12,240 nt of DNA from CAYQNU01 sp964419055 (GCA_964419055.1 CAYQNU010000042.1:1-12240); one strand, 5' to 3'. Shown: positions 1-7,151, counted from the first letter of the stretch. A program made the numbers and translations. Notes: generated by a model from the letters alone, not told the origin.

Positions 1-173
1 GTCTTGTTCTCGATACAATTTTCTATTTTACTACTGATTTTTAACAAAATCACTGTAAAATATACGAAAATCACTCGAACTGACTGAACTTCGATTGTAA
101 CGCTGTGCAGGGAGTCAGTTCGAGTGATTTCTGAAATGAAATGAAAGAAATTGTATCGAGAAGGTGCGTAGGA
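1..173 (+). repeat. Nested palindromic repeat, copy A (complete, may start before the window)
   Basis: This is a two-level inverted repeat. The outer arms are TTCTCGATACAATTT at 7-21 and its complement at 148-162. The inner arms are AAATCACTCGAACTGACT at 68-85 and its complement at 113-130, closing on a loop of about 27 nt. The left side has a long spacer between outer and inner arm and the right side a short one, so the folded form would carry a large one-sided bulge. Bases 1-88 are identical to 5913-6000 in copy D. The repeat ends about 40 nt beyond the stop codon of the minus-strand regulator, so it could serve as its 3' hairpin. The element begins at the window edge and may be longer. Confidence 0.85.
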
Positions 174-212
174 GATACGTAGTATCAATAGCACTCCAAT
201 CAAGTTTAATAC

Positions 213-641
213 TTAAATTAACCTTTGAATATATTTATAACCCACTCCATTAACCGTTTTCACAAAATTTTCACCCAATTTACTACGTATGTTTCTAATG
301 TGAACATCAATAGTACGATCACCCACATGTTTTCCCATACCCCAAACACTTCCATAAATTTCATCTCTAGAAAACACTTTCTCAGGTTTAGATAGCAGTA
401 ATCGCACAATTTGCGCTTCTTTATTGGCCAATTCAATTTGTTGACCTTTCAAAGAAAAGATGTGTTTTTGATTGTCATTCGTATCAAATTGATATACCAA
501 ATTTTCTTCTTTTTCTTGTGGAAGGGAATTTTTTATCAGCACGTATCGTTGGTGTAGTGCCAACATTTTGTGAATTAAAACGTCCTTATTTATGGGTTTG
601 GAAAATGTAGTATCTTCACTAACGATTAATAAATTCAGCAT
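213..641 (-). CDS. OmpR-type winged-helix response regulator lacking most of its receiver domain
   Basis: This 142-aa protein should bind DNA as a transcription regulator. Residues about 60-139 form an OmpR/PhoB winged helix: ELANKEAQIVRLLL, then the FSRDEIYGSVWG turn, the recognition helix DRTIDVHIRNIRSKLGE, and the C-terminal hairpin VKTVNGVGYKY. Full-length relatives have about 225-240 residues, with a 120-residue receiver in front. Here residues 1-10 (MLNLLIVSED) look like receiver strand 1. Residues 14-32 (SKPINKDVLIHKM and onward) look like the receiver's last strand and helix, starting at the conserved Lys-Pro. The phosphorylatable Asp and everything between are absent, which suggests an in-frame internal deletion of about 85-90 residues. 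The reading frame is otherwise intact. No histidine kinase is adjacent. It may act without phosphorylation or be a decaying gene. The DNA-binding domain is certain; the deletion is inferred. Confidence 0.88.
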   Translation of the reverse strand: MLNLLIVSEDTTFSKPINKDVLIHKMLALHQRYVLIKNSLPQEKEENLVYQFDTNDNQKHIFSLKGQQIELANKEAQIVRLLLSKPEKVFSRDEIYGSVWGMGKHVGDRTIDVHIRNIRSKLGENFVKTVNGVGYKYIQRLI

Positions 642-663
642 AGGTTTGTTTAGTTTGTTGGTG

Positions 664-671
664 CAAAGCTA
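664..671 (-). promoter_or_regulatory. Candidate -7 box of the response regulator gene
   Basis: The minus strand reads TAGCTTTG, a perfect TAnnTTTG, 22 nt before the start codon. The only nearby TTG is closer than the usual -33 spacing, so the promoter is only half supported. Confidence 0.45.
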
Positions 672-764
672 TCCATTGATTAACAACTCCATTTTACCGT
701 CAAATTACAAGATTATTAAGGATAATGAGTAAAATTAATTTTGAGTTAAATTATACCCAAATTA

Positions 765-781
765 AGGCATTACGAATGCCT
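765..781. repeat. Short perfect inverted repeat in the divergent gap
   Basis: AGGCATT, a 3-nt spacer ACG, then AATGCCT. It lies in the 244-bp gap between the divergent regulator and lipoprotein genes. No T-run follows, so it is more likely an operator than a terminator. The rest of the gap shows only AT-rich sequence and an imperfect -7-like box (TACTTTTA, 856-863). Confidence 0.4.
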
Positions 782-885
782 GGTTATTCCAACAAGTTAC
801 AAGAATAAAAAAGCTTTTTCATGGGACGGGATGAAAAGGGATGAAATAAAAAAACTACTTTTACGCATTATTTAAATCAACCACT

Positions 886-1788
886 ATGTTTCCATTAAAA
901 ACAGGTATTCTTTTTATAGCAGTAATGAGTAGTTTGATGAGTTGCAACAGCAATGCGAATGATGCCGATTCAAACAATGCTAATGATTCGGCAAAGGTAG
1001 CCAACGATTCTGTGCCGATGGTACCAACTACAAATTTCCCTGACCTTAAACAAAGTATTGACAGTGCAGCAAAAGCAGACGGTAATGCGATGGCACTTTT
1101 CCAACTACATCAATTGTTCATTACCACGCTTACCCAAGAACAAATGGATACGTTGTATTACCAGGTTATGGATGGTATGAATGCCTATTTAGATAAAAAT
1201 TTGCCTTTTATTCCTGAAAATGAATTGGACAAAAATTATCAAGTGAAAAAAAGCTATGAATCTGAATTAAATGTTAAAGGTATTCGGGTTCAATCGGATG
1301 GTGAGGGTGGCTATTTCCCTGTGGTAGATCAACAGAAGGTATTTGCATTGTTTAATGGCCGTGTTACAAAACCATTGCAAGAGTTCATTACTTTTTTTAA
1401 TGAAAATGACGAATACATTGCTTTTGATGCAGGTTTAGTTAAAACACCCAATGAAATTGCCAGTCGAATATTGTTTTATGATTGGCATTTGGAGAATTAC
1501 CCAACTTTTCCTAGAAAAGATATTCTTTTGGGAATGTATGCTCAAGAAATGTATTTCATTATGTTTGGATTGGACAACACACCCGCATTTGATTATCAAA
1601 ATAATTTAATCTTTGAGGAGCATAAAACGGCTTTTACCACCTTATTATCTAAAGGAACTTCGTTTACCAAGAAATTTTTAGGAACCTATGTTGATGCGTT
1701 GAAAATTAACGATTGGCATTACATCGATAACGCCTATGACAAGTTTTATTTCGGTATTGATCAAGCCCGATTAAAAGAAATGAAATAA
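886..1788 (+). CDS. Uncharacterised lipoprotein
   Basis: This 300-aa protein was not recognised. The N-terminus is a lipoprotein signal peptide: MFPLK, a hydrophobic stretch, and the lipobox SLMSC with the lipidated cysteine at residue 20. An Asn/Asp/Ser-rich linker follows (about residues 21-45), as is common just after the cysteine in Bacteroidota outer-membrane lipoproteins. The remainder is a mixed, apparently globular domain rich in aromatic and acidic residues, without further membrane segments or a cysteine pattern. It is probably an envelope protein anchored by lipid; whether it faces the periplasm or the surface is not decidable here. The start codon is chosen because it gives the shortest normal signal peptide. 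The next gene begins 53 nt downstream on the same strand, so the two are probably cotranscribed. Confidence 0.85.
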   Translation: MFPLKTGILFIAVMSSLMSCNSNANDADSNNANDSAKVANDSVPMVPTTNFPDLKQSIDSAAKADGNAMALFQLHQLFITTLTQEQMDTLYYQVMDGMNAYLDKNLPFIPENELDKNYQVKKSYESELNVKGIRVQSDGEGGYFPVVDQQKVFALFNGRVTKPLQEFITFFNENDEYIAFDAGLVKTPNEIASRILFYDWHLENYPTFPRKDILLGMYAQEMYFIMFGLDNTPAFDYQNNLIFEEHKTAFTTLLSKGTSFTKKFLGTYVDALKINDWHYIDNAYDKFYFGIDQARLKEMK

Positions 1789-1841
1789 AAAAGTAATTTC
1801 TGAGTTAAAACGAATTGTTTGTTGAAATCCAAAAAATTGAA

Positions 1842-2537
1842 ATGAAAATAAGATATCCGTTATTGTTCGCCTTTTTTACCCTTATACTCAACGCACCTTT
1901 ATTTGCGCAAATTGAAAGTCTAAAAATCTTGTTGGTTCCCATGCAAAAAGATATGATGTTGACCGACAATTATACACACAATGTATTTGAACGTCAAAAA
2001 TGCCCCATTGATTCTTTTTTTAATGCCACTTACAGAGAGATTAAAGGTATTAAAGACTATTCTGTTTTTGGAGAACAATGGCAAAGTGCTACTGAAGTAG
2101 ATCTATTGAGAAGCAGTATTTTGAATGAATTACAAATAGAGCGTAAAAGGTCTTTTTTTAATTCAAAAGACAGCACTAAAAGAGGGGAGAAGTTGCATTC
2201 CGAACTTTTTAATGGGCAAAAATATAACAGCCGTATTTTTTCAGAAGAGCTCAAGCAAAAACTGTTCAATTATTCCCTGACCAATGAATTTGACTACGTT
2301 TTGGTCATCAATAGTTTTGAATTAAAAACACGCAAACCTTTCGAAAGTTGGGCGCATGTGTGCCTGCACGTGGATGTATATTATGCCAACGGAGAAAAAA
2401 TGTTCGGTGGAAAAAGTTATTATCCCTTTAGAATTACCAAAAAAATGTTTGTTAATCCGGTTCTTTATTTCAGCAAAAGAGGCATTCAATTGTACGTTGA
2501 ACACCTCATTCAATTAATGATAGCTGAATCAAAATAA
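1842..2537 (+). CDS. Uncharacterised exported protein
   Basis: This 231-aa protein was not recognised. The frame is open from a TTG at 1815, but the ATG at 1842 is preferred: it begins a standard signal peptide (MKIRYPLLFAFFTLILNAPLFAQ region, cleavage probably after Ala-Gln). The mature part starts with a beta-strand-like segment (ESLKILLVPM). It later has YVLVINSFEL and a C-terminal strand and helix region, resembling small periplasmic or outer-membrane-associated proteins. Two cysteines occur (CPIDS and VCLHV). No membrane segment is seen after the signal. It lies 53 nt downstream of the lipoprotein gene with no convincing promoter between, so an operon and a shared envelope role are inferred. 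Confidence 0.82.
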   Translation: MKIRYPLLFAFFTLILNAPLFAQIESLKILLVPMQKDMMLTDNYTHNVFERQKCPIDSFFNATYREIKGIKDYSVFGEQWQSATEVDLLRSSILNELQIERKRSFFNSKDSTKRGEKLHSELFNGQKYNSRIFSEELKQKLFNYSLTNEFDYVLVINSFELKTRKPFESWAHVCLHVDVYYANGEKMFGGKSYYPFRITKKMFVNPVLYFSKRGIQLYVEHLIQLMIAESK

Positions 2538-2625
2538 AGCAATTTTCGATATCGCACGAGAGCCAAATCCACTAATTTCTTTTGATTTTAAGGTATTTTA
2601 CGCAACAAATTTGTGTATCAATCAA

Positions 2626-2633
2626 TAATTTTG
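2626..2633 (+). promoter_or_regulatory. -7 box of the arginase-argS promoter
   Basis: TAATTTTG is a perfect TAnnTTTG, 42 nt before the arginase ATG. Just upstream, 2605-2614 is the perfect palindrome ACAAATTTGT. Its TTG (2611-2613) is nearer than a usual -33 element, so the palindrome could instead be an operator overlapping the polymerase site. Confidence 0.55.
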
Positions 2634-2675
2634 TAAACTCGCAGACTTTTTCAAATTCAAAATGATTCATTTTTT

Positions 2676-3632
2676 ATGTCCCGAATTAAAATAATTGAAA
2701 ACAATTCAGAGTTAGGCGCAGGAACAAGAGGTTCGAGTTTAGGTATTGAAGCAATGAAAATTGCTTCAATAAAAACGGGTAGTCAATATTTTGCAAAATA
2801 TGAAAAAGTAGTGGTTCCTAACAACAACCAACTCTTATATAATGAAATCAAGTACGATAGAGCCAAAAGAATTAATGGTATCATTGAAATTTTTGAACGG
2901 GTTTCTAAAAGCGTAACCAAAGAATTAAAAAGTTCGAGTTTTCCCATCGTTTTATCGGGCGATCATTCCTCTGCAGGAGGAACCATCGCTGGAATTAAAA
3001 TGGCTTATCCTGATAAACGATTAGGTGTAATTTGGATTGATGCACACGCTGATTTACATTCACCCTATACTTCACCGTCTGGAAATATTCATGGAATGCC
3101 TCTTGCCACTGCTTTGGGTACCGATAATTTGGATCATAAGGTTAATGAAATCAGTGATGATCTCAAAACACAATGGGATAAGTTAAAAAACTTAGGTGAC
3201 ATTTGTCCCAAAATAAATCCAAGTGATTTGGTTTTTATAGCCGTAAGAGATACCGAAGATCCAGAAGATTACTTTATTGAAAAGAACAAAATAAAGTGCA
3301 TTGAAGTAGAGCAAGTAAGAAGAGAAGGCCCTTTGAGTGCGGTAAAAGAAACGCTGCAATATCTTAAAAAAAGCGATCTTATTTACATTTCATTTGACGT
3401 AGATAGTTTAGATTGTGATTTGGTTTCATACGGCACAGGAACCCCTGTTTCAAATGGACTTACCGAGCAAGAAGCCAATGCACTCATCAATAATTTTTTG
3501 TTAGAAAAAAAAGTGTGTTGTTTGGAGGTAGTTGAAATAAACCCTTGCCTTGACAATAAACAAAATAGGATGGCCGAAACGGCTTTTAGGATACTCGAAA
3601 GTGCCACCAACATTATCGAAAAGAGAGGGTAG
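2676..3632 (+). CDS. rocF: Arginase (ureohydrolase family)
   Basis: This 318-aa cytoplasmic enzyme should hydrolyse L-arginine to ornithine and urea using two Mn ions. All metal motifs are visible: GDHS (His97), DAHAD (Asp122, His124, Asp126) and DVD (Asp241, Asp243). Glu287 in VEINP corresponds to the guanidinium-binding glutamate of arginases. The segment TSPSGNIHG (132-140) matches the arginase loop that holds the substrate alpha-amino and carboxylate groups, favouring arginase over agmatinase or formimidoylglutamase. GTGTPV (253-258) is also typical. After DVDSLD the usual Pro is replaced by Cys-Asp, which is atypical but away from the metal ligands. argS follows after 54 nt on the same strand, so the pair is probably an arginine-related operon. 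The family is certain; the exact substrate is likely but inferred. Confidence 0.9.
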   Translation: MSRIKIIENNSELGAGTRGSSLGIEAMKIASIKTGSQYFAKYEKVVVPNNNQLLYNEIKYDRAKRINGIIEIFERVSKSVTKELKSSSFPIVLSGDHSSAGGTIAGIKMAYPDKRLGVIWIDAHADLHSPYTSPSGNIHGMPLATALGTDNLDHKVNEISDDLKTQWDKLKNLGDICPKINPSDLVFIAVRDTEDPEDYFIEKNKIKCIEVEQVRREGPLSAVKETLQYLKKSDLIYISFDVDSLDCDLVSYGTGTPVSNGLTEQEANALINNFLLEKKVCCLEVVEINPCLDNKQNRMAETAFRILESATNIIEKRG

Positions 3633-3686
3633 TTATTCCTTTTTTTTCCATTTTTTATTTTACTCATCATTTCAATAGTTAGTGTA

Positions 3687-5468
3687 ATGCAATTAGAACA
3701 ATCGTTAACCCATGATATTAAAAAGGGCATAGAAATCCTTTATCAAACCACCATCGAAGCGCAACAAATTCAGCTTCAAAAGACCTTAAAAGATTTCGAA
3801 GGACAAATTACGTTGGTGGTATTTCCATTGACAAAACTTTCAAAAAAATCTCCTGAAGTTACGGCTCAAGAAATAGGTGCTTGGCTTAGTCAACACAGTG
3901 ATTTAGTGACTGAATTTAATGTTGTAAAAGGATTTTTGAATCTATCCTTAAAACCTTCTGTTTGGGTTGCTACCTTAAATCGAATTTTGGCTATAGATAA
4001 TTACGGAATGAATGCTGCTCCAACTGGTAAAAAATACATGGTTGAATACGCTTCACCCAATACTAATAAACCGCTGCATTTAGGGCATTTGCGTAATATT
4101 TTTTTAGGCTATTCGGTAGCGAATATTTTAAAAGCCAATGGTCACAAAGTAGTGAAAACGCAAGTCATTAATGACAGAGGAATTCACATTTGCAAAAGTA
4201 TGATTGCTTGGTTGCTGTATGGAGAAGGAGAAACACCCGAAACAAATGGTACAAAAGGCGATCACCTCATTGGAAAGTATTATGTAAAATTCGATAAGGT
4301 ATACAAAGAGCAAATTGCCGAATTACTAGCAAAAGGCAGCACCCAAGAAGAGGCCGAGCAACAAGCCGAAATTATGAAAGGAGCCCGTGATTTGTTATTA
4401 AAATGGGAAGCTAAAGACCCTCAAACCTATGCTCTTTGGGAAAAAATGAATGGATGGGTTTATGCTGGTTTTGAGGTTACTTATGCTACGATGGGCGTTG
4501 ATTTTGACTCCTTATATTATGAATCCGAAACCTACCTTTTGGGTAAAGATGTCATTCAAGAAGGGTTAGAAAAGGGAGTGTTTTACAAAAAAGAGGATGG
4601 CTCCGTTTGGTGTCCATTGCAGGATGTAAAATTAGACGATAAATTGCTGTTGCGTGGTGACGGTACTTCGGTATATATGACTCAAGATATTGGTACCGCC
4701 ATTGAACGTTATAAAGATCACCCCGATTTATCAGGAATGATTTATACGGTGGGAAATGAGCAAAACCATCACTTTGCTGTATTATTTGCCATACTTAAAA
4801 AACTAGGCTATTCCTGGGCAAATGAATGTTTTCATTTATCCTACGGAATGGTAGAATTGCCTCACGGAAAGATGAAATCACGCGAGGGAACAGTTGTAGA
4901 TGCAGATGATTTAATGGAAGGAGTAATTGATGAAGCACGAGAAATGACTCAAGAAAGAGGTCAAATTGAAGGAATGAGTGACTCTGAAAAAGAAGACCTT
5001 TACAAAATCATTGGATTGGGTGGTTTAAAATATTACTTATTGAAAGTAGATCCTAAAAAATTGATGAAATTCGATCCACAAGAATCAATCGATTTAAACG
5101 GCAACACTGCACCCTTTATTCAATATACCTATGCCCGAATTCAAAGTATTTTGAGAAATGTTTTCACTATTGAGAAGGAATTGAATTTAACCATTTCGTT
5201 GACTCCTCAAGAAATTGATTTAGTACATGCTATTCAAGAATTTCCCGAAGTAATCAATGAAGCAGCTAAAAGCTATAGTCCAGCTCTTGTGGCCAACTAT
5301 TGTTATGATTTGGTAAAGAGTTATAATTCATTTTATCAATCGGTAAGTATATTAAGAGAAGAAAATTTGGATATACGCAATTTTCGAATAACCTTAAGTT
5401 ACCAAGTAGCTGAAATTATTAAAAACTCCATGAGTTTATTAGGCGTTCAAGTACCTAATAAAATGTAA
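3687..5468 (+). CDS. argS: Arginyl-tRNA synthetase
   Basis: This 593-aa class I aminoacyl-tRNA synthetase charges tRNA-Arg with arginine and is essential. The N-terminal Add1-like domain (about 1-110) precedes the Rossmann catalytic core. The core holds the signature SPNTNKPLHLGH with HLGH at 131-134. The KMSK loop appears as KMKSREG at 395-401, a normal ArgRS variant, and NRG-like NDRGIH is also present. The C-terminal DALR-type helical anticodon-binding domain spans roughly 470-593, with NTAPFIQYTYARIQSI at its start. Length is normal for bacterial ArgRS and the frame is intact. The ATG at 3687 lies 54 nt after the arginase stop with no promoter visible between, suggesting cotranscription. 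No strong terminator is seen directly after it; transcription may run into the repeat hairpins that begin about 175 nt downstream. Confidence 0.97.
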   Translation: MQLEQSLTHDIKKGIEILYQTTIEAQQIQLQKTLKDFEGQITLVVFPLTKLSKKSPEVTAQEIGAWLSQHSDLVTEFNVVKGFLNLSLKPSVWVATLNRILAIDNYGMNAAPTGKKYMVEYASPNTNKPLHLGHLRNIFLGYSVANILKANGHKVVKTQVINDRGIHICKSMIAWLLYGEGETPETNGTKGDHLIGKYYVKFDKVYKEQIAELLAKGSTQEEAEQQAEIMKGARDLLLKWEAKDPQTYALWEKMNGWVYAGFEVTYATMGVDFDSLYYESETYLLGKDVIQEGLEKGVFYKKEDGSVWCPLQDVKLDDKLLLRGDGTSVYMTQDIGTAIERYKDHPDLSGMIYTVGNEQNHHFAVLFAILKKLGYSWANECFHLSYGMVELPHGKMKSREGTVVDADDLMEGVIDEAREMTQERGQIEGMSDSEKEDLYKIIGLGGLKYYLLKVDPKKLMKFDPQESIDLNGNTAPFIQYTYARIQSILRNVFTIEKELNLTISLTPQEIDLVHAIQEFPEVINEAAKSYSPALVANYCYDLVKSYNSFYQSVSILREENLDIRNFRITLSYQVAEIIKNSMSLLGVQVPNKM

Positions 5469-5640
5469 ATTGAGTACCCATAATTTTACCAGTTATGTTT
5501 TTTTAGATTTAGATCAATTAATTATGATTTGTAATCTATTAAATACTGGAATTAATTATCAAAATTTTAAGATTGTTTTCACCTCGTAATTAGGCACAAA
5601 AATCCTATTATAAGGCTCTCCCGACCTTTAACCAGTTTAA

Positions 5641-5772
5641 TCTAAAAAATCAATGTAAAATATATGAAAGCTTCACGACCTGACTGAACTTGTATTGTAA
5701 CTCTGTGCGCAGAGTCAGTTCGAGTGGTTTTCGTAATGAAATGAAGAAAATTGTATCGAGAACGTGTGTAGG
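5641..5772 (+). repeat. Palindromic repeat, copy B (left arm decayed)
   Basis: It aligns with copy A from about base 41 onward. The shared loop TGACTGAACTT...ATTGTAA...AGTCAGTTCGAGTG is clear, and the right arm ends in AAAATTGTATCGAGAACGTG (5747-5766). The left outer arm (GTTCTCGATACAATTTTC) is not recognisable, and the left inner arm is mutated (TTCACGACCTGACT), so the palindrome is largely lost. Confidence 0.75.
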
Positions 5773-5807
5773 ATTCACAACATACTTATAGCTATCGAAA
5801 CGATTTT

Positions 5808-5889
5808 ATTGTAATTGTTCTTTGGTGCGTCAGTCAGTTCGAGTGATTTCTGTAATGAAATGTAAGAAATTTTATCGAGAACGTGCGAG
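5808..5889 (+). repeat. Palindromic repeat, copy C (right half only)
   Basis: It begins at the loop landmark ATTGTAA (5808-5814), followed by CAGTCAGTTCGAGTGATTT (5831-5849) and the right outer arm ending TTTATCGAGAACGTGCG (5871-5887). No left arm is present, so this half-copy cannot form the hairpin alone. Confidence 0.7.
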
Positions 5890-5912
5890 GGAAAAAAGGG
5901 GGTACTTCTTCG

Positions 5913-6085
5913 GTCTTGTTCTCGATACAATTTTCTATTTTACTACTGATTTTTAACAAAATCACTGTAAAATATACGAAAATCACTCGAACTGACTGAA
6001 TTTAGATGGTAACCATAGGTGGGCAGTCAGTTCGAGTGATTTTCGTAATGAAATGGAGAAAATTGTATCGAGAACGTGCGTAGGA
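5913..6085 (+). repeat. Nested palindromic repeat, copy D (complete)
   Basis: This is the best-preserved copy. The outer arms are perfect over 19 bp (5918-5936, GTTCTCGATACAATTTTCT, with 6057-6075). The inner arms are perfect over 22 bp (5977-5998 with 6024-6045) around a 25-nt loop. The spacers are unequal: 40 nt on the left and 11 nt on the right. The right flank GTGCGTAGGA is shared with copy A. The pattern is that of a small non-autonomous palindromic element dispersed in the genome; no transposase is encoded. Confidence 0.88.
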
Positions 6086-6221
6086 TTAATTTCCTTTAAA
6101 ATTGATAGTTGCATTATAAATACGGATAATCAAAAATGTAAAAAACAGCTTTATTTATTTTTGTTTTCACCTCAATTATTATCACCATCAGCATAATTTT
6201 TGTCATTATTTAGCGTTTTGA

Positions 6222-6272
6222 GTTCGATTGTATATTGAATTCTACACTCATAAGATCCGTTTACAATCGAAC
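6222..6272. promoter_or_regulatory. Widely spaced perfect inverted repeat (possible activator sites)
   Basis: GTTCGATTGTA (6222-6232) and TACAATCGAAC (6262-6272) are perfect 11-bp arms separated by 29 bp. The half-site centres are 40 bp apart, close to four helical turns. The pair is centred about 74 bp upstream of the start predicted from the sigma-54-like site, a plausible place for enhancer-binding protein sites. It could also simply fold as an RNA hairpin if transcription starts further upstream. Confidence 0.45.
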
Positions 6273-6293
6273 GATTATTTTGTTCTCAAAAAT

Positions 6294-6319
6294 TTGGCAC
6301 ATAAATTGAAATGTGCCAA
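6294..6319 (+). promoter_or_regulatory. 9-bp perfect hairpin overlapping a sigma-54-like promoter motif
   Basis: The arms are TTGGCACAT (6294-6302) and ATGTGCCAA (6311-6319) with an 8-nt loop. The left part also reads TTGGCAC-N5-TTGAA (6294-6310), close to the sigma-54 consensus TTGGCAC-N5-TTGCA, with A for C in the -12 GC pair. If real, transcription would start near 6321, giving a 27-nt leader before the ATG at 6348. The alternative is an operator or a leader hairpin. No -7 box is found nearby. Confidence 0.45.
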
Positions 6320-6347
6320 CCGTCTAATTTAATTAATAACAAAAAGT

Positions 6348-7151
6348 ATGAAAACCTTAACTGCAATGGCTTTTTCTGTACTAGCTTTTACAGGATTTGC
6401 CGCAACACATCAAAATTTAGAAAATACCAACAACACAGCTGTTTTTAGAACAGTAAATAATAAATCATTTCAAGTAGGAGAGAAGTTAACCTACCGTTTA
6501 CATTACGGAATGATAGACGCTGGTGAAGCTGTTTTAGAAGTTAAATCTACGGGAAAAAAAATCAATGGTAGAGAATTGCTACATATAGTAGGAACTGGAA
6601 GATCATTGGGTACGTTCAATTGGTTCTTTAAAGTTCAAGATAGATACGAAACCTATATGGACAAACAAGGTATGTTTCCTTGGATATTTATCAGAAGAGT
6701 ACACGAAGGTGGCTATGAAGTAAGTCAAGATTATACCTTTTACCAACACAAACAAAAGGTAAATAACGGTAAACAAGATTATGGTGTACCCGCCAATGTT
6801 CAAGATATGATTTCTTCTTATTATTATGCACGTACACTTGATTTTAGCAATGCCAAAATAGGCGATATTTTTGAATTCGATTCGTTTGTTGACGAGGAAG
6901 TTTGGAAACTAAAAATCAAATATTTAGGGAAAGAAACCATTAAAATACGTAACGGTAAATTTAGATGCTTAAAATTTTGTCCCATCATCCAAACGGGTAG
7001 AATTTTCAAAAAAGAAGAAGATCTTACAGTTTGGATATCCGATGACTTAAATAAAATTCCTTTGCTTGCAAAAGCTAACATATTGGTAGGTTCCATAAAA
7101 ATGGAGGTTACAGACTACCAAGGGTTGCGAAATCCCATCTCAAAAATGTAA
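6348..7151 (+). CDS. Exported DUF3108 domain protein
   Basis: This 267-aa protein starts with a signal peptide (MKTLTAMAFSVLAFTGFAA) and is probably periplasmic. The DUF3108 pattern is clear: FQVGEKLTYRLHYGMIDAGEAVLEV near residues 43-70, LHIVGTGRSLGTFNWFFKVQDRYETYMD following, and the C-terminal strands LTVWISDDLNKIPLLAKANILVGSIKMEV. Such proteins are predicted all-beta, lipocalin- or barrel-like folds, common in Bacteroidota and Proteobacteria; I know of no established activity. The length fits the family. It is a single-gene unit bounded by the unusual leader upstream and a strong terminator downstream. Confidence 0.88.
   Translation: MKTLTAMAFSVLAFTGFAATHQNLENTNNTAVFRTVNNKSFQVGEKLTYRLHYGMIDAGEAVLEVKSTGKKINGRELLHIVGTGRSLGTFNWFFKVQDRYETYMDKQGMFPWIFIRRVHEGGYEVSQDYTFYQHKQKVNNGKQDYGVPANVQDMISSYYYARTLDFSNAKIGDIFEFDSFVDEEVWKLKIKYLGKETIKIRNGKFRCLKFCPIIQTGRIFKKEEDLTVWISDDLNKIPLLAKANILVGSIKMEVTDYQGLRNPISKM

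Larger units (their letters stand above)
5469..6347. other. 879-bp gene-free region with a repeat cluster and a complex leader
   Basis: No credible coding frame is seen on either strand. 5469-5640 is AT-rich and holds only a direct repeat of AATTAATTAT (5516-5525 and 5550-5559). 5641-6085 is occupied by three same-orientation copies of the palindromic repeat family. 6086-6347 is the upstream region of the DUF3108 gene. It has a perfect TAnnTTTG box (TATTTTTG, 6156-6163) that lies 185 nt from that gene, plus the two inverted repeats annotated separately. Confidence 0.8.

Noticed and set aside
1815..1841. TTG start for the second exported protein
   Set aside because: It would put nine extra residues with acidic and polar character before an otherwise normal signal peptide; the ATG at 1842 fits better.
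3383..3730. Minus-strand open frame across the arginase end and argS start
   Set aside because: It lies antisense to two confidently identified genes and its translation has no recognisable motif; the composition is that of a shadow frame.
5469..5640. Terminator directly after argS
   Set aside because: A T-run (TTTTTTT near 5498-5504) is present but no stable stem precedes it.
5641..6085. CRISPR-like array
   Set aside because: The copies are long (80-173 bp), irregular and partly truncated, with no constant short repeat, no uniform spacers and no cas genes.
6603..7096. Minus-strand open frames inside the DUF3108 gene
   Set aside because: They are antisense to a clear coding gene and lack domain features or a promoter.
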